From NCBI GenBank assembly GCA_030152225.1, contig JASLHL010000121.1, forward strand, positions 1 through 10,344: 10,344 bases of DNA. Reading direction: 5' to 3'. The translations under genes and the position numbers were made by a program. Origin of the DNA: Flavobacterium sp. Its GTDB lineage: Bacteria > Bacteroidota > Bacteroidia > Flavobacteriales > Flavobacteriaceae. The notes under the pieces were generated by a model. It was not told the origin of the DNA and did no database searches. It was given only the letters and a program-made list of their open reading frames with translations. Shown piece after piece: positions 1 through 6,057 of this stretch (positions are counted from its first letter, which is position 1; each line of letters opens with the position of its first letter).

Positions 1-157
1 TTAAGGGAAAAATACCCCCAAAATCACTTTTATAGTATAACTATTTTTTTAACTTATTTGATTCATATCTCATAACATTAAAACTTGTTAAAAACTGTAA
101 TTTTTAGACAAAAAAGTAAAGATAAAACAGCATTCAAGTAAGGATGTAAAAGTATCT

Positions 158-187
158 CAAAAATAAAAGTGTACAAAAAGCGTACAA
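158..187 (-). promoter_or_regulatory. Leftward Bacteroidota-type promoter
   Basis: On the minus strand, TTG (187-185) is followed after exactly 19 bases by TATTTTTG (165-158), matching the Bacteroidota consensus TTG-N19-TAnnTTTG. Transcription would start near position 151 and leave the window leftward. No convincing reading frame lies between 150 and 1, so any gene it serves lies beyond the left edge or the product is a long leader or small RNA. The -33 part sits inside one GTACAAA repeat unit. Confidence 0.5.
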
Positions 188-188
188 A
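171..188. repeat. Short direct repeat GTACAAA, 11-base period
   Basis: GTACAAA occurs at 171-177 and again at 182-188, so the two copies are spaced by one DNA helical turn. They overlap the -33 region of the leftward promoter and lie about 60 bases beyond the 3' end of ssrA. The spacing suits binding of a protein dimer on one face of the DNA, but no binding protein can be named from the sequence. Confidence 0.45.
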
Positions 189-197
189 TCCGAGTAT

Positions 198-238
198 AAA
201 AAAAGCCTAACTATTTAATAATCAATAGTTAAGCTTTT
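198..238 (-). terminator. Rho-independent terminator of ssrA
   Basis: The arms at 201-215 and 224-238 form a 15-base-pair stem around an 8-base loop. Read on the minus strand the helix is continuous with one U-G wobble and is followed by a run of T (complement of 198-204). Read on the plus strand the same position is an A-C mismatch, which fixes the direction as leftward. It starts 8 bases after the mature tmRNA end. Confidence 0.85.
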
Positions 239-245
239 ATTTCTG

Positions 246-639
246 TGGAGTCGCCGAGAATCGAACTCGGGTCCAAACAAGCAATCAGAGAGCTTTCTAC
301 ACGCTTAGTTTCAACTTAAATTTTCGATCAGCAGCTTGGTTTGAAACAACCACTACTGACTTAGCCTCTAAGATTTCGAAAGATGTCCGAGACACTAACC
401 TTTCTAGGTTTACTTTACGGTTCCCCTCAACAAAGCGCCATAAACCAAGGCTCTTAAGGAGAATCTAGCTCTTCCACCTGGTGGAAACTAAGGCAATCTT
501 ACTATAATTCAGATTAAGCAGCTAAAGCGTAATTATTTTCGCCGTTTAAAAAGTTCGTTGTCTGATATTTACGAGCTAAACAACCACGCTCGACGTGCTT
601 ACTGACTAATTCCACTCGCTGTCAAAACCGATCGACCCC
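246..639 (-). ncRNA. ssrA: Transfer-messenger RNA (tmRNA, ssrA)
   Basis: This one-piece tmRNA of 394 nt rescues ribosomes stalled on broken mRNAs together with SmpB and tags the unfinished protein for proteolysis. The 5' end GGGGTCG (639-633) pairs with CGACTCC (253-247) as a 7-base-pair acceptor stem. The third pair is G-U, the identity element for alanyl-tRNA synthetase. A T-arm of stem CCGAG/CTCGG with the loop TTCGATT lies at 254-270, and the tRNA-like 5' part carries the AGTAAGCACGTCGAGCG stretch typical of Bacteroidota tmRNAs. The discriminator is A at 246 and the next bases are CAG, so CCA is not encoded and must be added by nucleotidyltransferase. The gene has its own promoter and terminator. 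I did not fold the pseudoknots. Confidence 0.97.
514..543 (-). other. tmRNA proteolysis-tag reading frame
   Basis: Within ssrA the codons GGC GAA AAT AAT TAC GCT TTA GCT GCT TAA encode the tag GENNYALAA. The resume codon is glycine, as in other Bacteroidota, and the non-encoded alanine from the charged tmRNA would precede it. The C-terminal ALAA is the determinant recognised by ClpXP-type proteases. The boundary of the resume codon is inferred by comparison with known tags. Confidence 0.92.
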
Positions 640-664
640 TTGTAAAATATGTTTTCAGAGGTTG

Positions 665-695
665 CAAAATTACAACTTAATATTAAACATTACAA
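665..695 (-). promoter_or_regulatory. ssrA promoter
   Basis: On the minus strand TTG (695-693) is followed after 20 bases by TAATTTTG (672-665), a full match to TAnnTTTG. The predicted start near 660 leaves a leader of about 20 bases before the mature 5' end at 639, which RNase P would remove. It stands back to back with the promoter of the gene at 801. Confidence 0.75.
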
Positions 696-723
696 CTTTT
701 AAGTGTTTAAAAAGTTTGCTTTT

Positions 724-754
724 TTGGAATACCAGAGAAATACAACTATATTTG
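724..754 (+). promoter_or_regulatory. Promoter of the saccharopine dehydrogenase-like gene
   Basis: TTG (724-726) is followed after 20 bases by TATATTTG (747-754), a full match to the Bacteroidota consensus. The predicted start near 760 gives a leader of about 40 bases that is AT-rich and has no Shine-Dalgarno sequence. Confidence 0.7.
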
Positions 755-800
755 CAAGAACCAGCCTCAAATTAAAGAAACAACTAATTTATTATATATT

Positions 801-2006
801 ATGAAAATTGGAATTATTAAGGAAAGAAAAAGTCCTCCTGATAGACGTGTTGTGTTTACTCCTGAAATTCTAGCCAAGGCCTTACAGACATTTGATACCC
901 TAGAAGCAGTAGTAGAACCCTCTGATATCAGAATCTTTCCTGACCAAGCGTATTCTGATAAAAACATCACACTCAGTGACGATTTGACTACTTGTGATGT
1001 GTTAGTAGGAGTGAAGGAGGTTCCTGTAGAGAATTTGATCCCAAACAAAACCTACTTTTTCTTCTCCCATACCATTAAAGAACAAGAGTATAACCGAAAT
1101 ATCCTCCAAGCGTGTTTGGCTAAAAATATCCGTTTGATTGACCATGAAACCTTGGTGGATGAAAACAATAAAAGACTCATTGGCTTTGGTCGCTATGCCG
1201 GAATTGTAGGTGCTTATAATACCTTGAGAGCTTTTGGATTGAAATACGAGCTATTTAATCTGAAAAAAGCAGAGCAGATGCTACATACAGAGGACCTAAT
1301 TGCCCAATTAAAAAAGCAATTCTTTCCGCCAATTAAAATGGTAGTGACTGGAAATGGAAAAGTAAGTCACGGTATCATGGAGATTCTCAATGGAATGAAA
1401 GCCAAAAAAGTTTCTATTGATCACTTCTTAACACAAAAGTATGACATACCCGTTTATACCCAATTAGAGGTAATGGATTACTATAAACGCAAGGATGGGC
1501 AAGAAGCAACAAAAGCAGATTTCTATGCTAATCCAGAGCAATATGAAAGTAACTTTGAGCGCTTTACTAAAGTAGCTGATGTAGTAATTACAGGTCATTT
1601 TTTTAAACATGGATCCCCAAAAATTCTAACAAGAGATATGCTTAATGCAATTGACAACAAGATTCAAGTCATTGGCGATGTTTCTTGTGATGTAGATCAC
1701 GGTCCGATTGATTCTACGTTACGCGCGTCAACCATTGCAGATCCTTTATATGGCTATCACCCAGGGAAACATGAAGAGGTAGCCTTTGATCATCCTGCTG
1801 CGATTACCGTTATGGCGATTGACAATTTACCTTGTGAATTACCCAAAGATGCAAGTGAAGGTTTTGGAGACGTTTTCTTAAACACCATCTTACCAGCCTT
1901 CTTTAATGAAGATAAAGACCAAATCCTAGCTCGTGCAACAGTCACACAAAATGGACGTCTTACTGAACGTTTTGCGTATCTTCAAGATTATGTTGACGGC
2001 AAATAA
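801..2006 (+). CDS. Saccharopine dehydrogenase / lysine-ketoglutarate reductase-like oxidoreductase (AlaDh/PNT family)
   Basis: This 401-residue cytosolic protein belongs to the alanine dehydrogenase/transhydrogenase N-terminal family. The N-terminal start MKIGIIKERKSPPDRRVVF resembles the Arg15 region of alanine dehydrogenases. The segment YFFFSHTIKEQEYNR (residues 85-99) closely resembles the lysine-ketoglutarate reductase domain of the eukaryotic bifunctional enzyme AASS. Lys72 and His90 sit at the spacing of the catalytic Lys/His pair of LYS1-type saccharopine dehydrogenases. A dinucleotide-binding loop GNGKVSHG lies at 184-191, and GDVSCDVDHGPI (292-303) matches the family's C-terminal motif. 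The expected activity is NAD(P)-dependent reductive condensation of lysine with 2-oxoglutarate or the reverse, but alanine-type or other amino-acid dehydrogenase activity cannot be excluded. It is a single gene with its own promoter. The ATG at 801 begins exactly at the conserved N-terminus. Confidence 0.85.
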   Translation: MKIGIIKERKSPPDRRVVFTPEILAKALQTFDTLEAVVEPSDIRIFPDQAYSDKNITLSDDLTTCDVLVGVKEVPVENLIPNKTYFFFSHTIKEQEYNRNILQACLAKNIRLIDHETLVDENNKRLIGFGRYAGIVGAYNTLRAFGLKYELFNLKKAEQMLHTEDLIAQLKKQFFPPIKMVVTGNGKVSHGIMEILNGMKAKKVSIDHFLTQKYDIPVYTQLEVMDYYKRKDGQEATKADFYANPEQYESNFERFTKVADVVITGHFFKHGSPKILTRDMLNAIDNKIQVIGDVSCDVDHGPIDSTLRASTIADPLYGYHPGKHEEVAFDHPAAITVMAIDNLPCELPKDASEGFGDVFLNTILPAFFNEDKDQILARATVTQNGRLTERFAYLQDYVDGK

Positions 2007-2057
2007 GGCATACAATTTAGATCATACGCTTACGCTATAAATTGTTAAGAGTATGCC
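2007..2057. other. Nested inverted repeat directly after the stop codon
   Basis: GGCATA (2007-2012) pairs with TATGCC (2052-2057), and inside it CAATTTA (2013-2019) pairs with TAAATTG (2038-2044), leaving a one-sided bulge at 2045-2051. The loop contains the tandem hexamer TACGCT TACGCT (2025-2036). Neither strand has a T-run after the stem, so it is not a standard intrinsic terminator. It could protect the 3' end of the upstream mRNA or bind a protein. The function is unknown. Confidence 0.5.
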
Positions 2058-2105
2058 AAAATCAAATATTGTATGAAAAATTTATAATAAAATAGTTTTA
2101 CTGCG

Positions 2106-2113
2106 TATATTTG
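2106..2113 (+). promoter_or_regulatory. Candidate -7 box TATATTTG
   Basis: TATATTTG matches TAnnTTTG fully, but no TTG lies at the expected 19-20 bases upstream. Use of this box would start RNA near 2119 and give the thioesterase a leader of about 215 bases, or would express the short frame at 2134. Confidence 0.35.
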
Positions 2114-2231
2114 TTGCGAAATTTACAATCTGAATGGAGCGTCCTAATAGGAATAGGAAAATAGTAATATCCTTATTTTGCGAATTTTTTTTTCATCTTT
2201 CATTTTGAATAAAAAATAAGTAAGGTTTAGC

Positions 2232-2239
2232 TATTTTTG
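2232..2239 (+). promoter_or_regulatory. Candidate -7 box TATTTTTG for the thioesterase gene
   Basis: TATTTTTG matches the -7 consensus. The nearest TTTG upstream (2204-2207) is 24 bases away, longer than usual. A start near 2246 would give a leader of about 90 bases that carries the inverted repeat at 2273-2310. Confidence 0.35.
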
Positions 2240-2272
2240 TTGAAAATATTCCCTTGTTTTCGCACAAAACAG

Positions 2273-2310
2273 TAGGCTGCCAATGATTGAAAATTTCAAT
2301 GACAAGCCTA
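2273..2310. repeat. Nested inverted repeat before the thioesterase start
   Basis: The outer arms TAGGCT (2273-2278) and AGCCTA (2305-2310) flank an inner 15-base palindrome ATTGAAAATTTCAAT (2286-2300). The structure ends 25 bases before the ATG at 2336 and lacks a T-run, so an operator or a leader-RNA structure is more likely than a terminator. Confidence 0.55.
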
Positions 2311-2335
2311 TAATTTAATTGTTCAAAATAAAACT

Positions 2336-2764
2336 ATGGAAGGTGAATTAACAAGCAAGGAGCTGCGTATTCAAAAAAAAATTAAAGATTCTGAGACTCA
2401 CGTGTTCAGAACTGTGTTTCCAGGGCAAACAAACCACCACGGTACAATGTTTGGTGGAGCTGTTTTAGCCATCATGGATGAAATTGCTTTTATGACCGCT
2501 ACTCGCTTTTGCCGTAAACCAATTGTAACTGTTTCCAGTGATAAAATCGACTTCAATCAACCGATTCCCGTAGGAACGTTAGTTGAATTAATTGGAACAG
2601 TAGTACGTGTGGGACGTACAAGTTTAGATGTACGAGTAGATGTATTCGTTGAAAGTATGTACAGAGAAGGTCGCGAAAAAGCGATTTCTGGTAATTTTAC
2701 ACTAGTAGCGATTAACGAAAGTAAACGCCCTGTACCTGTAATGGATGAGATAGAATCATACTAG
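2336..2764 (+). CDS. Acyl-CoA thioesterase, single hotdog domain (YciA/BACH type)
   Basis: The 142-residue protein hydrolyses acyl-CoA to free fatty acid and CoA in the cytosol. One hotdog domain fills residues 20-130. The signature N-x-x-G-T-M-F-G-G-x-x-L-x-x-x-D is seen at 33-48, where Asn33 starts the motif and Asp48 is the expected catalytic acid at the head of the central helix. The stretch VVRVGRTSLDVRV (89-101) is the second conserved strand pair that helps hold CoA. The length fits single-domain YciA-like enzymes, which assemble as hexamers of hotdog dimers. The gene is flanked upstream by a structured leader and downstream by a strong terminator, so it is probably transcribed alone, although the oleate hydratase gene follows. 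Chain-length preference cannot be read from the sequence. Confidence 0.9.
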   Translation: MEGELTSKELRIQKKIKDSETHVFRTVFPGQTNHHGTMFGGAVLAIMDEIAFMTATRFCRKPIVTVSSDKIDFNQPIPVGTLVELIGTVVRVGRTSLDVRVDVFVESMYREGREKAISGNFTLVAINESKRPVPVMDEIESY

Positions 2765-2776
2765 ATTCTGCTGCAT

Positions 2777-2815
2777 AAAAAAAAGCGACTGTCGATAGGC
2801 AGTCGCTTTTTTTTT
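2777..2815 (+). terminator. Rho-independent terminator after the thioesterase gene
   Basis: GCGACTG (2785-2791) pairs with CAGTCGC (2800-2806) around an 8-base loop and is followed by nine T (2807-2815). Eight A precede the stem and extend the pairing. The A-run means it could also stop leftward transcription. Confidence 0.92.
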
Positions 2816-2872
2816 GTATCCCTTGGGTGTCTAACCCTTAGCCTGCTTTTAAGGCAGCACAAAGTAAGATCG

Positions 2873-2918
2873 CTTCTTTGGGTATTTATAAAATAATTCA
2901 AAGAAGATTAAATAATCT
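2873..2918. repeat. Two adjoining inverted repeats upstream of ohyA
   Basis: CTTCTTTG (2873-2880) and CAAAGAAG (2899-2906) are exact inverted copies separated by 18 bases. AGATTA (2905-2910) and TAATCT (2913-2918) form a second, compact palindrome with a 2-base centre that shares two bases with the first. Both lie 100-150 bases upstream of the ohyA start. They could be regulator-binding sites for this fatty-acid gene pair, which is inference only. Confidence 0.45.
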
Positions 2919-2968
2919 CTATAAGAATTCAAATGTAGTGGAGGTGGAGTAAAAAATTGAAAGCGTTA

Positions 2969-2998
2969 TTTGACTAATTTAAAGCTATATTAATTTTT
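2969..2998 (+). promoter_or_regulatory. Likely ohyA promoter
   Basis: TTTG (2969-2972) is followed after 18 bases by TAATTTTT (2991-2998), which misses the consensus TAnnTTTG only in the last base. The predicted start near 3005 gives a leader of about 15 bases before the ATG at 3021, similar to the permease promoter in this window. Confidence 0.45.
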
Positions 2999-3020
2999 TC
3001 TGTATCCAAAAACCACTACT

Positions 3021-4991
3021 ATGGAAACAAAGCAAGAACAAGGGAAATCGCTATTTCCTCCTCTCCCCACAGATCCTGTCAATCAAGCGCCAAACAGTTA
3101 TTTGGAGCGTCCCATCCACCAAGCAGGCAAACCCTTACCGTTTGCGGATCAGTTGGGCAACTATCAGCAACATAGAGGTATTCCTACCCAAGACTTTTCT
3201 CAACATAGGGTCTATATCATCGGAAGTGGTATCGCAGGGTTGTCTGCGGCCTTTTACTTCATACGCGATGGACAAATTCCCGCCTCTCAAATTGTCTTCT
3301 TTGAAGAGCGTGCTGTAGATGGTGGATCCTTAGATGGAGCAGGAAATGCTCAAAGTGGCTATATCATTCGCGGTGGACGGGAAATGGACACCACCTATGA
3401 AAATGTATGGGATATTTTCCAACATATTCCCGCACTTGAACTTCCAGAACCCTATAGCGTACTCGATGAATATCGCCTATTAAATGACCGCGATCCCAAT
3501 TATTCTATCTCGCGCTTACTCCATAAACAGGGACGAATTAAAGATGCAACTGCTTTGGGACTAACTAAAAAAGATCAAAGAGCCTTATTCAAACTCTTAC
3601 TAGAGAAAAAAGAAGGATTAGATGATCAAGCCATTCAAACGTATTTTAACACCTCCTTTTTTAAAAGTAATTTCTGGATGCTATGGCGTACCATGTTTGC
3701 CTTTCAACCCTGGCACAGTCTGCTGGAATTCAAATTATACCTCCACCGTTTTATCCATGCGATCGATGGCATGCACGATTTCTCTTCCCTGATATTTCCC
3801 AAGTACAACCAGTACGATACTTTTGTCTGTCCACTTAAAAAATACTTAGCTGAACTAGGGGTGACCTTCCAACATAATACCGTTGTAACTACAGTAGAAA
3901 TAGCAATAAAAAACGACTGTAAGACAGCCCAGAAAATAGTCATGCAACAGCAAGGTATTGAAAGCGAACTATCCCTAGAATCAACTGATTTTGTTATTGT
4001 TACTACAGGATCGATGACAGATCGTACAGCTTATGGTACCAATACTAAAACAGCAGTAAATCCAGTAAACGCAACAAGTAATCTTGGAAATGAAGTCCCA
4101 ATTAGGGAAGAACATCGCATTGAATCCTTGTGGGAAAAGTTAGCTGCACAATCTCCTATTTTTGGTAATCCTGCCAAGTTTTTCTCCTCCGTAAAGGAAT
4201 CCGCTTGGGAATCCGCAACATTAACCTGCAAACCTTCTCCATTAGTCGATCAACTTAAAACTTATGCCGTTAACGATCCTTATTCGGGACAAACGGTAAC
4301 GGGTGGAATTATTACCATTACAGATTCCAATTGGTTATTGAGCTTTACCTGCAACCGACAGCCGCATTTTCCAACCCAACCCAACGATGTACTTGTGCTA
4401 TGGGTCTATGCCTTAAACATGGAGGCTCCTGGCAATTTTATTTTAAAATCAATGCCGAATTGTACGGGTAATGAAATTTTAGCTGAATTGTGCTATCATC
4501 TTAATTTGAGCGATAGGATAGAGGAGATTCAAGCCAATACGATTATACGTACCGCCTATATGCCTTATATCACAGCTATGTTTATGCCTAGAGCCCAAGG
4601 TGATCGACCGGATGTAGTGCCTAAAGGATCGGTAAACCTCGGCTTAGTTGGTCAATTTGTTGAAACACCTAATGATGTTGTGTTTACGATGGAGAGTTCG
4701 GTGCGATCGGGTAGGCAAGCGGTCTATCAATTGTTACAACTCAATAAGCAGGTGCCCGATATCGCTCCGATGCAGTATGATATCCGTCACTTAATTAAAG
4801 CGGCCTATACGCTCAATGACAACAAACCTTTCATTGGTGAGCCGCTCTTAAGGCGATTCTTAAAGGAAACCTACTATGAGCACATACTACCAACAATGGA
4901 TAAGAAAGACAAGAAAAGAAAAATATCCAATGGACTCCTTCGTAAAGAATTAAAAAGAACAAAGGAATGGTTCAAAAAGTTAGTTAATTAA
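3021..4991 (+). CDS. ohyA: Oleate hydratase (FAD-dependent, myosin-cross-reactive antigen family)
   Basis: The 656-residue enzyme adds water to the cis-9 double bond of free oleate and gives 10-hydroxystearate. FAD plays a structural or activating role. The FAD-binding loop GSGIAG lies at 68-73, followed by the acidic end of the second strand ([10 protein letters not shown], 93-102) and the hallmark RGGREMD at 117-123. Glu121 and Tyr240 (FKLYLHRF) correspond, offset by one, to catalytic Glu122 and Tyr241 of the Elizabethkingia meningoseptica enzyme, whose length is also similar. The C-terminal tail from about residue 630 is very rich in Lys and Arg, consistent with peripheral membrane attachment where the substrate dissolves. 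It probably forms an operon with the 3-hydroxyacyl-CoA dehydrogenase 52 bases downstream. No truncation or missing residue is seen. Confidence 0.97.
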   Translation: METKQEQGKSLFPPLPTDPVNQAPNSYLERPIHQAGKPLPFADQLGNYQQHRGIPTQDFSQHRVYIIGSGIAGLSAAFYFIRDGQIPASQIVFFEERAVDGGSLDGAGNAQSGYIIRGGREMDTTYENVWDIFQHIPALELPEPYSVLDEYRLLNDRDPNYSISRLLHKQGRIKDATALGLTKKDQRALFKLLLEKKEGLDDQAIQTYFNTSFFKSNFWMLWRTMFAFQPWHSLLEFKLYLHRFIHAIDGMHDFSSLIFPKYNQYDTFVCPLKKYLAELGVTFQHNTVVTTVEIAIKNDCKTAQKIVMQQQGIESELSLESTDFVIVTTGSMTDRTAYGTNTKTAVNPVNATSNLGNEVPIREEHRIESLWEKLAAQSPIFGNPAKFFSSVKESAWESATLTCKPSPLVDQLKTYAVNDPYSGQTVTGGIITITDSNWLLSFTCNRQPHFPTQPNDVLVLWVYALNMEAPGNFILKSMPNCTGNEILAELCYHLNLSDRIEEIQANTIIRTAYMPYITAMFMPRAQGDRPDVVPKGSVNLGLVGQFVETPNDVVFTMESSVRSGRQAVYQLLQLNKQVPDIAPMQYDIRHLIKAAYTLNDNKPFIGEPLLRRFLKETYYEHILPTMDKKDKKRKISNGLLRKELKRTKEWFKKLVN

Positions 4992-5043
4992 AGGGAGGAT
5001 TTGTACATTTAGACAAACCTTTTGTATCAAAAAACAAAAAATT

Positions 5044-5940
5044 ATGAAGATTAAACATGTTACCGTTGCAGGAAGTGGTGTATTGGGCTATCAAATTGCC
5101 TTTCAGACTGCTTTTTATGGATTTAAAGTTACTGTGTATGATATTAATCAAGATGCCATTGAGAAGGCAAAAGCTAAATTTGATCCCCTGAGTGAGCGTT
5201 ATAAGCAAGATATAGGGGCGACAGATGCACAAATTGCACAAGCAAAAGCAAATCTTTCGTATTCCTTTGATTTAAAAGAAGCAACAGCACAAGCGGATTT
5301 AGTGATTGAAGCAGTACCTGAAAACCCAAAAATTAAAATTGGCTTTTACCATCAATTGGCTGAAGTAGCTCCCAAACATACAATTTTTGTTACCAATTCG
5401 TCTACGATGCTACCTAGTCAATTTGCAGAGGTCACCCAACGACCGAAACAGTTTTTGGCTTTGCATTTTGCCAACGAAATATGGATGCATAATACAGCTG
5501 AAATTATGGGACATGCAGCTACTGATCCCGCTATCTTTCAAGAGGTTGTTGCTTTTGCACAAGCCATTGGTATGATTGCCCTTCCGCTGCATAAAGAACA
5601 ACCAGGCTATATACTGAATTCCCTTTTAGTTCCCTTACTTGATGCAGCAACAAATTTGCTAGTTAATGAGGTAGCAGATGCCCAAACTATTGATAAAACA
5701 TGGATGGCCGCAACAGGAGCTCCAACAGGGCCTTTCGGGATTTTAGATATCGTGGGTATTACAACAGCGTATAACATCAATAAAATGGCTGCAGATGCTA
5801 CCCATGATCCACTTAAAATCAAAACAGTAGACTACCTGAAAAAAGAATTTATCGATCAAAATAAACTAGGCGTTAGCACCGGAGAAGGCTTTTATACCTA
5901 TCCTAATCCTGCTTATTTAGCGGAAGATTTTTTGAAATAA
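5044..5940 (+). CDS. 3-hydroxyacyl-CoA dehydrogenase (3-hydroxybutyryl-CoA dehydrogenase type)
   Basis: The 298-residue cytosolic enzyme oxidises L-3-hydroxyacyl-CoA to 3-oxoacyl-CoA with NAD, or works in reverse, as a stand-alone beta-oxidation dehydrogenase. The N-terminal Rossmann fold starts with GSGVLG (10-15), and Asp33 in VYDIN indicates NAD rather than NADP. The N-S-S stretch at 118-120 is the usual substrate-loop position. His141 (LHFAN) and Glu153 (TAEIM) form the catalytic pair at the family spacing of 12. The C-terminal helical dimerisation domain begins near 185 (QPGYILN) and includes TGAPTGPFGILDIVG (224-238). The residue after the histidine motif is FANEIW rather than the more common FFNP, so chain-length specificity may differ from butyryl-type enzymes. 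It follows ohyA by 52 bases without a terminator and precedes a strong one. Confidence 0.9.
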   Translation: MKIKHVTVAGSGVLGYQIAFQTAFYGFKVTVYDINQDAIEKAKAKFDPLSERYKQDIGATDAQIAQAKANLSYSFDLKEATAQADLVIEAVPENPKIKIGFYHQLAEVAPKHTIFVTNSSTMLPSQFAEVTQRPKQFLALHFANEIWMHNTAEIMGHAATDPAIFQEVVAFAQAIGMIALPLHKEQPGYILNSLLVPLLDAATNLLVNEVADAQTIDKTWMAATGAPTGPFGILDIVGITTAYNINKMAADATHDPLKIKTVDYLKKEFIDQNKLGVSTGEGFYTYPNPAYLAEDFLK

Positions 5941-5958
5941 GAAATAGAACTTAGTCTC

Positions 5959-5997
5959 AAAAAAGGCTTAAATACCGAGGTATTTAAGCCTTTTTTT
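5959..5997. terminator. Bidirectional terminator between the dehydrogenase and prmC
   Basis: GGCTTAAATAC (5965-5975) pairs with GTATTTAAGCC (5980-5990) around a CGAG loop. Six A precede the stem and seven T follow it, so it can end the rightward ohyA-dehydrogenase transcript and the converging leftward prmC transcript. Confidence 0.92.
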
Positions 5998-6009
5998 ATT
6001 TAAACCTTT

Positions 6010-6032
6010 ACTTTAATTAATATTATGTAAAA
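6010..6032 (+). repeat. 23-base intergenic repeat, copy 1
   Basis: This copy matches the sequence at 9766-9788 on the opposite strand in 22 of 23 bases, including the exact 19-mer TAATTAATATTATGTAAAA at 6014-6032. It lies between the bidirectional terminator and the prmC stop codon. The low sequence complexity tempers the significance. Confidence 0.6.
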
Positions 6033-6057
6033 CACATAATTTAAGCAAATTAGTGGT

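Larger units (their letters stand above)
2058..2335. other. Non-coding gap upstream of the thioesterase
   Basis: This AT-rich stretch has no gene of normal size. It holds a full -7 match TATATTTG at 2106-2113, a 24-codon reading frame at 2134-2208 of doubtful meaning, a nine-base T tract at 2185-2193, a second -7 match TATTTTTG at 2232-2239, and a nested inverted repeat at 2273-2310. It probably contains the promoter and leader of the thioesterase gene. Confidence 0.6.

Noticed and set aside
1..75. Open plus-strand frame from the left edge (24 codons)
   Set aside because: It could be the end of a gene from the left, but it is short, AT-driven and lacks a terminator or recognisable residues.
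78..97. Tandem-like TTAAAACTTG / TTAAAAACTG
   Set aside because: The two units are imperfect and made mostly of A and T, so they are likely chance.
246..270. A tRNA gene at the 3' end of the tmRNA
   Set aside because: The T-arm and acceptor strand pair with the 5' end 390 bases away and there is no anticodon arm, so this is the tRNA-like half of tmRNA.
767..1048. Minus-strand frame of 93 codons
   Set aside because: It lies antisense within the saccharopine dehydrogenase-like gene, whose frame has clear family motifs, and the antisense product resembles nothing.
3704..4231. Two minus-strand frames inside ohyA
   Set aside because: They are antisense shadows of conserved oleate hydratase coding sequence.
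4984..5822. Minus-strand and second-frame reading frames across the dehydrogenase gene
   Set aside because: They overlap a well-supported dehydrogenase frame with catalytic residues intact, and the alternatives have no recognisable features.
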